This document shows positions 28,730 to 37,809 of a stretch of DNA of 64,000 nucleotides, in pieces. Where the stretch lies: NCBI GenBank assembly GCA_017512285.1, contig JAFWGU010000009.1:1-64000 (forward strand). Direction: 5' to 3'. Under the pieces are notes generated by a model. It saw only the letters and a list, made by a program, of their open reading frames with translations, had not been told where the DNA came from and searched no databases. The stretch's first letter is position 1, and the number at the start of each line of letters is the position of its first letter. This DNA comes from Erysipelotrichaceae bacterium (GTDB taxonomy: Bacteria; Bacillota_I; Bacilli_A; Erysipelotrichales; Erysipelotrichaceae). Both the position numbers and the translations under genes were made by a program.

Positions 28730-30859
28730 TTACTTATTGTTATTGTAGTAGTCGTTTAAGACTTTCCACTGTGCCTGCTTGATCAACAGGTAAGCCTGGC
28801 CTGACCAGTTATTCTTAACGAAGTCAGCATAACCCTGTGCAGTTGGCTCAGCACCGGCAATTGAACCATATCCGTTAACGATGATGTTATAGAATTCTGA
28901 TTCGCCGCCCTTTGATGTTGAGAATCTTGTGCTTAAGTCTGTGTAGCCGTTCAGAGTATTTGTCTGTTCAGCAGTTGTCGGGAATACTGTTGGAACCTGT
29001 GTGTACCACATGTTAGCTGTATTGACTGTCAGTAACGGATGCTTGATAACGCCCTTGGCGATACCAGCTGACAGGATTGCAGCACCCTTCTTACCGATTT
29101 CATGAGTCATCTGATATTCAAATGCCTGTGACTTTGGGAAGCCGTTAAGTGTTGAACCTAAATACTGTCTAGCATAGTTGGTGTAGTTACCACCGGTTAA
29201 CTTCTGGCATTCTGCGAATGTAGCGTCTGCAACTACTGGCATTTCTGTACCGTTGAAGTTGAATGTTTCATACTTCTTTGGAACGTCTGCCCATGTCTTT
29301 ACTTCTACTGAAGCATCCTTGACCTTGATGAATTCATCTGGTCCGTATGACATTGTGATCTGGCCCTGTACTGAGAATGCATAGTCGATTAAGGTCAGTG
29401 CTGCGTTCAGCTTGTTCTTGTCAGCAGCACAGCCGGCAACTGTCAGTGCCCATCCTTCAGTCTTAGCTGATCTCCATGATTCAGTGAATCTCATGAACTT
29501 GGCGCCGTCGCCGTCATCCCACTTGGCTACTGGAACCATGATTACTGTGTATTCTTCGCCAGCAGCGTTGTCCAGCTTGGTGTTGTTCATGATTGTCTGG
29601 GTCTGGTTGTAGTCGTATGACATTAAGCCAGCATCCTTTTCGAGGTAGTTACCAGAGTTAACTTCACCGGTTACGGCAACTAAGCCTTCTCTTACTAACT
29701 GATTCAGTCTTTCAACTGCGAGGTAAGCATCAGCTTCCTGTCTTGCATCATGTAACTGACCAGCCTTGTCGAAGTATAATGATTCCTGTCTTGACTCTAA
29801 GCCTCTTACGCCGAATAAGTGACCAGCAAATCTGATGAGGTCAACTTCTCTCTGCAGGTTAGAAGTTTCACGTGAATATAAGCCAGCGATTGGGTTGCCG
29901 TCATTGTCGTTCAATGAAGCAACAGCACATCTTAATAAGGCTACCATTTCGTCAACATCCCATGCTGCATCGTAACCTAAGAACAGGTCGCTTCTCTTGT
30001 CATAGACACCAGCGTATGTAGCATCGATGTAGTCCTGGAACATCTTTACAGCCTGGTCACCTGTTAATGGCTGAGCATTCATCTGAGCAACGATGTTGTT
30101 AGCGCCGCCAACCTTCTTGGTGATTGTCTGAGTACCAGTGCCGTCAGCTGTTAATGATTCGATTGTGTAATCTTCTGTAACATATGGCTGATATACATAG
30201 TCAGCTAAAGGTCTGTTAGCACCTGTGTATCCGTCTGTATCAAGCAGCTTCCTGACGAAGTCAGCTCTTACTAATGGCATTCTTTCGATATCATCATTAC
30301 CGTCGAAGTATGGTGAGAAGTAGATAGCGCCATTTGATGTGTCACCAGTGATTGATAATCTTGCGATCTGGTTCTGAGCCAGGTAAGCCTTGAAGTTAGG
30401 CATTACATCAAGATATTCTGCTAAGTTAACTAAGGTTCCCTTTGCACCGGCAGCGTTTAATAATGCTGTTGTACCGGTAACGATGTCGACCTGATCCAGC
30501 TGGTTTTCCCAAACTGGGAATTCCTTGGCAGCTTGCTGTCCTGAATACTTATCGATGAAAGTGATTCCTAACTTTTCTGATAAGTGCTGCCAGGTTGGCT
30601 TGAAGTCGCCTGTCTGGTATGTCTTGCCATCGGCAAGAGTGATTCCTGACTTGGTAACGTCAGCGTTGGTATAGCTGATACCTGTCTTGTCACTGTTGTA
30701 ACCAGCAGCTACTCTGAGTTCTGTTCCCTTTTCATAGTCTAATGAAGCAGGAGTGTCTCCACCTGATGGCTGATCACCGCCCTGTCCGCCGCCACCGCAG
30801 CCGACGAGTACGAGCAGTAATGCCATCACCAACGTGATAAATTTTAGTGATTTTTTCAT
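28730..30859 (-). CDS. Extracellular solute-binding lipoprotein for oligosaccharides
   Basis: 709 residues. The signal MKKSLKFITLVMALLLVLVGC ends in a lipobox (LVGC), followed by a Gly-rich spacer (GGGGQGGDQPSGG). The mature protein is a large family-1-type binding protein like LplA/YtcQ, which serve CUT1 importers of pectin-derived oligosaccharides. It is lipid-anchored outside the membrane and delivers ligand to the two permeases encoded just upstream. The exact ligand is unknown; the surrounding enzymes point to (methyl)oligogalacturonides or rhamnogalacturonides. Confidence 0.92.
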   Translation of the reverse strand: MKKSLKFITLVMALLLVLVGCGGGGQGGDQPSGGDTPASLDYEKGTELRVAAGYNSDKTGISYTNADVTKSGITLADGKTYQTGDFKPTWQHLSEKLGITFIDKYSGQQAAKEFPVWENQLDQVDIVTGTTALLNAAGAKGTLVNLAEYLDVMPNFKAYLAQNQIARLSITGDTSNGAIYFSPYFDGNDDIERMPLVRADFVRKLLDTDGYTGANRPLADYVYQPYVTEDYTIESLTADGTGTQTITKKVGGANNIVAQMNAQPLTGDQAVKMFQDYIDATYAGVYDKRSDLFLGYDAAWDVDEMVALLRCAVASLNDNDGNPIAGLYSRETSNLQREVDLIRFAGHLFGVRGLESRQESLYFDKAGQLHDARQEADAYLAVERLNQLVREGLVAVTGEVNSGNYLEKDAGLMSYDYNQTQTIMNNTKLDNAAGEEYTVIMVPVAKWDDGDGAKFMRFTESWRSAKTEGWALTVAGCAADKNKLNAALTLIDYAFSVQGQITMSYGPDEFIKVKDASVEVKTWADVPKKYETFNFNGTEMPVVADATFAECQKLTGGNYTNYARQYLGSTLNGFPKSQAFEYQMTHEIGKKGAAILSAGIAKGVIKHPLLTVNTANMWYTQVPTVFPTTAEQTNTLNGYTDLSTRFSTSKGGESEFYNIIVNGYGSIAGAEPTAQGYADFVKNNWSGQAYLLIKQAQWKVLNDYYNNNK

Positions 30860-30892
30860 GTGCTTTCCTTTCTTAAATAAATTTCATTTTAT

Positions 30893-31792
30893 TTATTCCT
30901 TGACACCGCCCATATTTACACCCTTGGCGAAATACTTCTGGATGAAAGGATAAATAACCAAAATAGGAATGATGGCTACGACGATCAGAGCATAGATAGC
31001 TGAGTTAGGAGAGTATGGAGCTGTCCATGATGCTAATGTCTCCAGATTCGTGTAGTCTTCAAGCAGCAGTCGGATGAATACCTGCAGAGGCTGTTCATTA
31101 GGTGAACCGCTTGCAGCGATCATCTGTCTTGCCCAGAAGTAACCGTTCCATCTTGAGATACCAAAGAACAGGGCTACTGTGGCAATTGTCGACTGTGACA
31201 TCGGAATGTAAACCTTTGTTAAGACCTGGAATTCCGTAGCACCGTCAACGATGGCTGCTTCCTCAATTTCGCTGGATACGCCCTCAAAGGCATTTCTCAG
31301 CAGGATGATGTTCATGGCAGCCATACCCATGGCGATGACGATAAGCCACTTAACGTCGGTTATGCCAACAGCTGCGAATACCTTCTGAGTCTTCAGGTAG
31401 TTCAGATACTGCGGAACGATACCTGCAGAGAACCACATGGTGAATACCAGGAAGAAGTTGAATCCAGACCTGAATAACAGTCTCTTCTTGGACAGTGCAT
31501 AACCGCCGAGGATTGATACACCGATTGCCCAGATGGTACCGTATACTGTTAAGAACAATGTGTTTGTATATGCATTCCAGAACTGGTTGTTTCCGAAGAT
31601 TGACTTGAAGGCATCAAACTGGATGTCCTTCGGGAACAGAATGACTTCGTTGTAGTCAACTGCGTGTGCTCCGGAAATGGAGGAACTTACGGCATATACG
31701 AACGGATATAAGCATGCTAATGAGAAAATTGTCAGGAATGTATAACTTATGATCTTGAATATTAATTCACTTACTTCAAGTTTACGTTTCAT
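30893..31792 (-). CDS. CUT1 ABC permease, LplC/YtcP-like
   Basis: Six transmembrane segments; the ATPase-contact loop is EEAAIVDGATEFQVLTKVYIP. The C-terminus YFAKGVNMGGVKE is typical of LplC/YtcP-type permeases. The ATG at 31792 is chosen because GGAGGAT lies eight bases before it; an ATG two codons earlier is too close. It pairs with the permease encoded at 31808. Confidence 0.92.
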   Translation of the reverse strand: MKRKLEVSELIFKIISYTFLTIFSLACLYPFVYAVSSSISGAHAVDYNEVILFPKDIQFDAFKSIFGNNQFWNAYTNTLFLTVYGTIWAIGVSILGGYALSKKRLLFRSGFNFFLVFTMWFSAGIVPQYLNYLKTQKVFAAVGITDVKWLIVIAMGMAAMNIILLRNAFEGVSSEIEEAAIVDGATEFQVLTKVYIPMSQSTIATVALFFGISRWNGYFWARQMIAASGSPNEQPLQVFIRLLLEDYTNLETLASWTAPYSPNSAIYALIVVAIIPILVIYPFIQKYFAKGVNMGGVKE

Positions 31793-31807
31793 GGTCATAT
31801 CCTCCCA

Positions 31808-32851
31808 TTAGTATAATGATACATCGCTGGCTTTTCTGGCGATGGAGTTAGCTCCGATAACCAGGATCATGCCGGTAATGTTATTGATCATTTCAGCTGC
31901 TGAAGCAATGGCCTGCGAGCCGCCTTCCAGACCCAGTCTGTAGGCGAAGGTTGAAACAACGTCAGCGGTAACGAACGTGTTGGCCTTGTATAACAGCATT
32001 ACCTTTTCGTAGCCTATTGATAACAGTGAACCGATTCTGTTGATCAGCATGATTACGACCGTTGACAGGATGCTTGGAATTACCACGTATCTCATCTGTG
32101 CCATCTTGCCGGCACCGTCGATCTGTGCTGCCTCATAGGAAGTCGGTGAGATCGCTATGATGGCAGCGAAGTAAACGATAGAGTCATAACCAGCGCCCTC
32201 CCAGATACCTGAGATCTGATAAATGGTTCTGAAGAAGTTCGGATTATTCAGCAGACCGGCATTGGCAGCCTCCTGAGTAACGATTCCCAGCTTGGCCAGT
32301 GCACTTGCTACGATACCTGTGCTTGAAACCAGGTCACCCTGCTTCAGTAACATCGTTACCAGAGTCGTCATGACAACGGTTGACATGAATTTTGGCAAGT
32401 ATGTCAGTACCTGGTATACGCTTCTCAGAATGTTGGACTTGATTTCGTTGAAGAACAGGGCCAGTATGATCGGCATTGGGAAGCCGAACAGTAAGCCGTA
32501 GAAACTCAGCAGGAAAGTATTTCTGAATGCTCTCCAGAAAGCGGTTGTCTGCGTTGTCGTACCAAACATCAGAGCCTTGAAGTTAGCGAACCCGCACCAG
32601 TTCATTTCGGCAACCTTCTTGCCTACTTCAGTGATCTTGAAACAGCCCAGTAATTCATACATTGGCAGGTATCTCCATAACAGGAATACCAGAATCATCG
32701 GGACAAGCATCAGGTACAGTCTCCAGTCCTTGACTATCAGCTGCCAGTTCAGCTTCCAGCGGTTCTTTTCGACGTCATCCCTGACCTTCTGTTCAGGATC
32801 GAGTTCATAACATTTCAGCTCTTCGTTATAAACTAGATATTCATCATTCAT
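31808..32851 (-). CDS. CUT1 ABC permease, LplB/YteP-like
   Basis: About 347 residues. A hydrophilic N-terminus of about 45 residues precedes six transmembrane segments; the ATPase-contact loop is YEAAQIDGAGKMAQMRYVVIP. The family resemblance is to LplB/YteP permeases of the Bacillus pectin/rhamnogalacturonan importers. The start at 32851 has GGAGG eight bases before it and overlaps the upstream membrane-protein gene by eight bases. Confidence 0.92.
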   Translation of the reverse strand: MNDEYLVYNEELKCYELDPEQKVRDDVEKNRWKLNWQLIVKDWRLYLMLVPMILVFLLWRYLPMYELLGCFKITEVGKKVAEMNWCGFANFKALMFGTTTQTTAFWRAFRNTFLLSFYGLLFGFPMPIILALFFNEIKSNILRSVYQVLTYLPKFMSTVVMTTLVTMLLKQGDLVSSTGIVASALAKLGIVTQEAANAGLLNNPNFFRTIYQISGIWEGAGYDSIVYFAAIIAISPTSYEAAQIDGAGKMAQMRYVVIPSILSTVVIMLINRIGSLLSIGYEKVMLLYKANTFVTADVVSTFAYRLGLEGGSQAIASAAEMINNITGMILVIGANSIARKASDVSLY

Positions 32852-33422
32852 CTTGCCATCCTCCATCTTGTTTTTCTTGAGAATTAATTTGTATTAGATA
32901 TTGTTTCTGGTCCTGGAACAGGCCATCGGCCTTCCTTACTGCTATTATCACCAGCAGACCAAACACCAGTGACAGCATGTCGGACATCAGAAACTGCAGG
33001 ATAACCCCAGCCCCTGCACCCGTAATGATCATCGAGGCGATTCCTCTGGATAATTCCATGGTCACAAACCCCACGACCAGATACGCGGCGGAATTGAAGA
33101 AGTTACTCCTTATCCTGTCCTTGCCGACCTTATATACATAAATCAGCGTTGCCATGAATCCAAGGTTGCCGATTATGTAGATCAGATACTGATTGATGCT
33201 GCCGCCCTGATACAGTACGAACAGAATCGCATACACTACTGCGTGCAGTAATGCATATCTGTCCCAGCGCATAATGACTATCGCCAATAGCGGTAACATT
33301 ATAGATATTGAATACGGTTCATCAAACCAGACTGTCGCCGCCTTGATGACCAGGTACTCGAACAGGGCATACATGCCCAGAAAGATCATCAGATCAAGCG
33401 TACGGTACTGTTTGAAGCTCAT
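32844..33422 (-). CDS. Small membrane protein E, resembling an ECF S component
   Basis: 192 residues, five to six hydrophobic segments (LMIFLGMYALFEYLVI, ISIMLPLLAIVIMRW, LLHAVVYAILFVLY, YIIGNLGFMATLIYVY, LMSDMLSLVFGLLVIIAV) and a short polar C-terminus. The overall pattern, with RWDRYALLHAVVYA and QYLIYIIGNLG, recalls substrate-binding S components of ECF transporters, but no ECF T component or EcfA pair is in the window. It lies between the second ATPase gene (four-base gap) and the first permease gene (overlap). Role unproven. Confidence 0.75.
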   Translation of the reverse strand: MSFKQYRTLDLMIFLGMYALFEYLVIKAATVWFDEPYSISIMLPLLAIVIMRWDRYALLHAVVYAILFVLYQGGSINQYLIYIIGNLGFMATLIYVYKVGKDRIRSNFFNSAAYLVVGFVTMELSRGIASMIITGAGAGVILQFLMSDMLSLVFGLLVIIAVRKADGLFQDQKQYLIQINSQEKQDGGWQDE

Positions 33423-33425
33423 ATG

Positions 33426-34505
33426 CTATTTCCTGGTAAATACCTTCTCGGTTTCCCTGTCGAACAGATACACCTTGTCATATGGCAGATAGAAGTCAAA
33501 TTCCTCGTCCATTGCCGGTGCATCATGCGGGTCTACCTTCAGGATGACTGTATCGCCGTCCATCTCGATGTAGATGTTGGTTGAGTCACCCAGCATTTCC
33601 GTCAGGGTTGCCAGAGCGTGAATCTTATAAGCGTTTTCAATTGGCTTCATTGAGACGTTCTCAGGTCTGAATCCAAAATAGATCTCGCCGTCTCTCAGCT
33701 GATATCTTGTCTTCGTGCCGTCAAGGACATTGTGGTTATTGTCAAATGAGATCTCCTTGCCGCTTAACTTGCCCGTGATGAAGTTCATTGGCGGTTCACC
33801 GATGAATCCGGCAACGAACAGGTTACATGGATCGAAGTAGAGCTCTTCAGGTGTGCCGATCTGCTGAACATAACCGTCCTTCATGACTACGATACGGTCA
33901 GCCATGGTCATGGCCTCAGTCTGGTCATGGGTTACGTAGATGGTCGTAGCATGAGTTGATCTGTGGATCTGAGTGATCTCAGAACGCATGGTAACTCTCT
34001 GCTTGGCATCCAGGTTGGACAGCGGCTCGTCCATCAGGAATATGTCTACCTGTCTGATGATGGCTCTGCCTACGGCTACTCTCTGTCTCTGACCACCTGA
34101 CAGGGCCTTTGGCTTTCTGTCAAGATAATCGGTCAGGCCAAGAATGGCAGCGATCCTCTGAACCTTTTCCTCAATGACTTCCTCATCGACACCTTCCAGG
34201 GTCAGACCGAAAGCCAGGTTATCGTATACGGTCAGGTGCGGATATAACGCATATGACTGGAATACCATCGCAATTCCTCTTTCAACCGGTGACTTTTCAT
34301 TGGCTCTTTCACCATTGATCAGGAAATCACCCTTTGAAATCTCTTCCAGACCTGCAATCATTCGCAGCGTGGTTGACTTGCCACATCCGGATGGGCCGAC
34401 AAAAACTATAAACTCACCATCCTTGATCTCCAGGTTGAAATTATGAACAGCGTGGTATCCGTTAGGATAGATCTTGTTTATATCTTTCAATACTAAATTT
34501 GACAT
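33426..34505 (-). CDS. Sugar ABC transporter ATPase, UgpC/MsmK type (copy 2)
   Basis: About 359 residues: Walker A GPSGCGKST, signature LSGGQRQRVAVGR, Walker B FLMDEPLSNLD, H-loop THDQTEA, and a C-terminal OB-fold region (FGFRPENVSM). First gene of the importer operon. The ATG at 34505 is preferred: GGAAG stands six bases before it, while a GTG at 34526 has none. Complete, so not a decayed duplicate of the copy at 26542. Confidence 0.92.
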   Translation of the reverse strand: MSNLVLKDINKIYPNGYHAVHNFNLEIKDGEFIVFVGPSGCGKSTTLRMIAGLEEISKGDFLINGERANEKSPVERGIAMVFQSYALYPHLTVYDNLAFGLTLEGVDEEVIEEKVQRIAAILGLTDYLDRKPKALSGGQRQRVAVGRAIIRQVDIFLMDEPLSNLDAKQRVTMRSEITQIHRSTHATTIYVTHDQTEAMTMADRIVVMKDGYVQQIGTPEELYFDPCNLFVAGFIGEPPMNFITGKLSGKEISFDNNHNVLDGTKTRYQLRDGEIYFGFRPENVSMKPIENAYKIHALATLTEMLGDSTNIYIEMDGDTVILKVDPHDAPAMDEEFDFYLPYDKVYLFDRETEKVFTRK

Positions 34506-34535
34506 AGCTCTTCCTTTCCATTTCACTAAGATTAA

Positions 34536-34588
34536 TGAAAACGCTTACTCTGTAATAAGATTATACTCCAATTGCTTGCTATAAGCCA
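34536..34588 (-). promoter_or_regulatory. Promoter and cre-like operator of the importer operon
   Basis: On the minus strand TATAAT (34560-34565) has a weak -35 (TGGCTT, 34583-34588) at 17 bases. Just downstream, 34536-34549 reads TGAAAACGCTTACT on the plus strand, one base from the CcpA-binding consensus. Its position over the transcription start predicts catabolite repression of the whole uronate-import unit. Confidence 0.6.
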
Positions 34589-34617
34589 TCGATATTTCAC
34601 AAATGTAACATGGATTT

Positions 34618-36108
34618 TTAAAAATGTAATTCCTCACCTTCAATGAAAACATTCTCCGCTTCCTTTTCTCTGACGTTGTAGAAATAGAAGCCTCCGTTAT
34701 TGACCTTTTCACACTGATAGATCATTGCGGGCTTTACGAATTCCTTGAAGTCATGATCGAAGGTAACTTCAATGTCCTTCAACGTAATCTTATCGATCGG
34801 GCTTTCCGGCAGACCGTAGAAGTAGCCGGCACAGCCTCTGGTATTAAGACACTTGATGTTCTTGAAGAAGAATTCACCGACATGTGGGGTCATCTCAGTG
34901 ACCTCACGCGGCTCCTTGCTGTCGGCATAGTCATCATAGCCGTCATGATCGAGGTAGTAATACATGTTGATTACGAACCCGGCCAGTACCCCATCCATCA
35001 GGATATTGTCAAAGCTGACATTTTCAATGATGGCCTTGTTGCCTCTGCCACGCTTGGTCTTTATTCTCAGGCCTCTGTCGGTATTCTTGAAGATGCACTT
35101 GCTGACAGTGACGTTCTTGATGCCGCAGCTGGATTCGGAACCGAATACCACGGCGCCATGTCCGTCACCCATGAAGCAGTTGCGGATATCCAGATTCTCC
35201 GTCGGACGGTAGAATCTGTCGGCCATGATTTTCTTGCCCGACTTGATAGCTATGCAGTCATCACCTACGAAGATCTGGGTTCCAAGTAGTTTCATGTCTT
35301 TGCAGCTTTCCGGATCGAATCCATCGGTGTTCGGACTGGTTGGAACTGACCTCAATGTCAGGTTGATGAAATCAAGCTTGTCGGAATAGAACGGATGGAG
35401 GTTCCAGCATGGGGAGTTGATGATGTTCAATCCAACCAATGAAACGTTCTTGCATCTGTTGACGAAGAAGTTGTTAGGCCTCCAGGCCCCTCTTCTGGTC
35501 CGGTGATCAAACCACCAGTCTGCCTTGTCGGCATTGCCGTTGATGGTTCCCTCGCCTACCAGCATGATGTCATGGCTGTCGAAGCTGGAGATCAGTGACA
35601 TGAATGAATCATTTGGCTCACCTTCCCAGCTGGCGTTTACGGCCTTTCCGTCTTCGGTATAGGCTGGAATTATCGGATAGTCCCAGCGGTTATTGCTGCC
35701 GATGATCTCGGCTCCCTTCTTGAGGTAGATGAAGGTATTTGAGCGGATGTTCAGTGGTGCGCAATAGTACTTGCCTTCCGGGAATACTATCAGGTCATGG
35801 TCACTTTCATCCAGAAGCTTCTGGATCTTTTCATTGACCAGGACGCTGCCGTCATTTTCAATGCCATGGTCCAGCACATTTACAATTCTGCTGACCTTCA
35901 GAGTCCTGACTCTGACAGTCTCATTGCCGGCCTTTATCTCATAGACCGTGTACGGCTGAAGATCAAACACCGTGAATACGTTGCGGTCTTCCTTCTTGTA
36001 GAACTGTCCGTTGACAAAGACGTCAAAGGCTTCAGGAGCGTAGAACGGAGAATCATTCTCCAGTTCAAAGCTTACGGATACCGGTGATACATGAATTACG
36101 TTAATCAT
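34618..36108 (-). CDS. GH28 polygalacturonase (cytosolic)
   Basis: 496 residues. An N-terminal beta domain of about 95 residues (fibronectin-III-like) precedes the GH28 right-handed beta-helix. Catalytic motifs are NTDGFD, VGDDCIAIKSG, GDGHGAVVFGSE and RIKTKRG, all intact. There is no signal peptide, so it should cleave galacturonate from oligogalacturonides or rhamnogalacturonides inside the cell. Last gene of the uxaB-led unit; it overlaps the esterase gene by eight bases. Confidence 0.93.
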   Translation of the reverse strand: MINVIHVSPVSVSFELENDSPFYAPEAFDVFVNGQFYKKEDRNVFTVFDLQPYTVYEIKAGNETVRVRTLKVSRIVNVLDHGIENDGSVLVNEKIQKLLDESDHDLIVFPEGKYYCAPLNIRSNTFIYLKKGAEIIGSNNRWDYPIIPAYTEDGKAVNASWEGEPNDSFMSLISSFDSHDIMLVGEGTINGNADKADWWFDHRTRRGAWRPNNFFVNRCKNVSLVGLNIINSPCWNLHPFYSDKLDFINLTLRSVPTSPNTDGFDPESCKDMKLLGTQIFVGDDCIAIKSGKKIMADRFYRPTENLDIRNCFMGDGHGAVVFGSESSCGIKNVTVSKCIFKNTDRGLRIKTKRGRGNKAIIENVSFDNILMDGVLAGFVINMYYYLDHDGYDDYADSKEPREVTEMTPHVGEFFFKNIKCLNTRGCAGYFYGLPESPIDKITLKDIEVTFDHDFKEFVKPAMIYQCEKVNNGGFYFYNVREKEAENVFIEGEELHF

Positions 36109-36778
36109 TTAGCAGTCCCTCAAATCTCTTGTTGTTTCTGATCTGCTTCAGGAAGATGCCGGCGATCTTTTCGGCACCCTTCATTCGCAGATGTGTATTA
36201 TCATTCATTCCCTCAGGATAGTTGGGATATATTCCGGCGTCGAAGTTCATGTAGAGCTCCCTGGCGTTGTCAAATCCCATTTCCTGCAGCATTTCCGCGG
36301 TAAGACCCGTCATGTCAATGACATCGGTGCCGGTATCCTTGCCGACTCTGATCATCGCTTCCCTGTATCCTGCATGGCAGCTCCAGTCGATCGTTCCGTC
36401 ATCATGGAACTTTCTTCTGAAGACAGGTGTCAGTAACATCACATAGGCACCCTTCTTCCGGCAGCTTTCTACCATGTAGATCAGGTTGTCCCGGTATTCA
36501 AATTCCGGACGGGTAAATCTTTCAGGATCGTAATCATGTTCATCGTTATGACCGAATTCCATGATGACGATACTGTTTTCATCAACATGCTTAAGGGCGT
36601 TTTCGAAGTTTCCCAGTTCGATGAATGACTTGGTACTTCTGCCGTTTTTGGCAAAGTTCAGCAGTTCGACGTCATCCCTGAACTTTCCCTTCAGAGCCTG
36701 AGGCCAGCCGACCTGTGGCCAGGTGGTCTCATCGTTGAACTGCATGGTTGAATCGCCCATGAATATGATCTTCATCAA
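36101..36778 (-). CDS. SGNH-family (rhamno)galacturonan acetylesterase, CE12-like
   Basis: 225 residues with the SGNH blocks GDSTMQ (serine), NFAKNGRSTKSF, EFGHNDE and DNTHLRMKG (Asp-x-x-His). This arrangement matches CE12 rhamnogalacturonan acetylesterases such as YesT. It probably removes acetyl groups from imported pectic oligomers so that GH28 and GH105 can act. No signal peptide. Overlaps neighbours on both sides. Confidence 0.85.
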   Translation of the reverse strand: MMKIIFMGDSTMQFNDETTWPQVGWPQALKGKFRDDVELLNFAKNGRSTKSFIELGNFENALKHVDENSIVIMEFGHNDEHDYDPERFTRPEFEYRDNLIYMVESCRKKGAYVMLLTPVFRRKFHDDGTIDWSCHAGYREAMIRVGKDTGTDVIDMTGLTAEMLQEMGFDNARELYMNFDAGIYPNYPEGMNDNTHLRMKGAEKIAGIFLKQIRNNKRFEGLLND

Positions 36779-37809
36779 TATATTTCACTGTAGGCCATGA
36801 TGAATGGCGCTACGCCCTTTACTTCGTTAACTGAGATATTCTCAGACATGTAGTATTCAAAAGAACCGTCTCTCTTGTAGTTGTCCAGACCGCCTACCTG
36901 ACAGATGTTGTACAGGTTGCGTCCGTCAAACTGCTTGGTAATGACAGTATCAAAGATGGTGTGACCCAGACTGTCATCCTCGATCATGCCAAGCTTTTTG
37001 CCCTTGAAGATGGCATAGGCCATCATTACGGAACCTGAGGTTTCCAGATAGTTGTGCTCTCTTCTGATGTCAACCAGCTGGTACAGCATGCCGTCTTCCA
37101 GATATGGCTTCAGGCCTTCAATTTCCTTGACCAGGATGTCCCTGCAGATGTCCAGACCGAGTTCCTCATAGATGTCGACCATCGCCATCATGACCCAGCC
37201 GCAGGCTCTTGCCCAGACGTTTGGAGACTTGCCGGTCTTCTTGTCAGCCCACTGCATGACCTTAGCCTCGTCATAGGCATGTACGAACAGCTTTCTGTCC
37301 TCATCATACAGTCTGGCTACCAGGGTATGAAGCTGCCTGTCTACATCCCTGACGGTTTCCTCAACGCCGAACTGCTTTGCGTACATGGCAACGTAGAGAA
37401 CGCCCATGTAGATGCCGTCCATCCAGACCTGGTTAGGATAGATCTGCTTGTGCCAGAATGATCCTTCCTTCGTACGGGGATGATTCTGCATCTGACCGTA
37501 CATCTCGTCCAGAGCCTTTTTAAATCTTTCCTCCGGCGTGTCACGGTACAGTTTCATCAAGCCAATGCCCGGACAGACGTCGTCAATTGAATACTTGGTC
37601 GGTTCATAGTTCTTAATGACGCCGTCTTCAGAAATCATGCCGTCATAGAACTTATAGACGAAATCGTAGTACTTCTTTTCACCGGTTGCCTTGTACATGT
37701 CATAGATGGCAGTCATCAGGATGCCGTCTTCATAGCACCAGACACCTTTCTTGTAAGGTGTGAAATACTCCATGTATTTATCTATATACTTATTGATCAC
37801 TTCATTCAT
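36775..37809 (-). CDS. GH105 unsaturated rhamnogalacturonyl hydrolase, YteR/YesR-like
   Basis: About 344 residues of an alpha6/alpha6-barrel enzyme. VWMDGIYMGVLYVA holds the catalytic aspartate, and WARACGWVMMAMVDIYE and LETSGSVMMAYAI are family blocks. GH105 enzymes release unsaturated galacturonate from lyase-made oligomers; the released sugar becomes DKI, the substrate of KduI. The ATG at 37809 has AAGGAG eight bases before it; the earlier TTG does not fit. No signal peptide. Confidence 0.92.
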   Translation of the reverse strand: MNEVINKYIDKYMEYFTPYKKGVWCYEDGILMTAIYDMYKATGEKKYYDFVYKFYDGMISEDGVIKNYEPTKYSIDDVCPGIGLMKLYRDTPEERFKKALDEMYGQMQNHPRTKEGSFWHKQIYPNQVWMDGIYMGVLYVAMYAKQFGVEETVRDVDRQLHTLVARLYDEDRKLFVHAYDEAKVMQWADKKTGKSPNVWARACGWVMMAMVDIYEELGLDICRDILVKEIEGLKPYLEDGMLYQLVDIRREHNYLETSGSVMMAYAIFKGKKLGMIEDDSLGHTIFDTVITKQFDGRNLYNICQVGGLDNYKRDGSFEYYMSENISVNEVKGVAPFIMAYSEIY

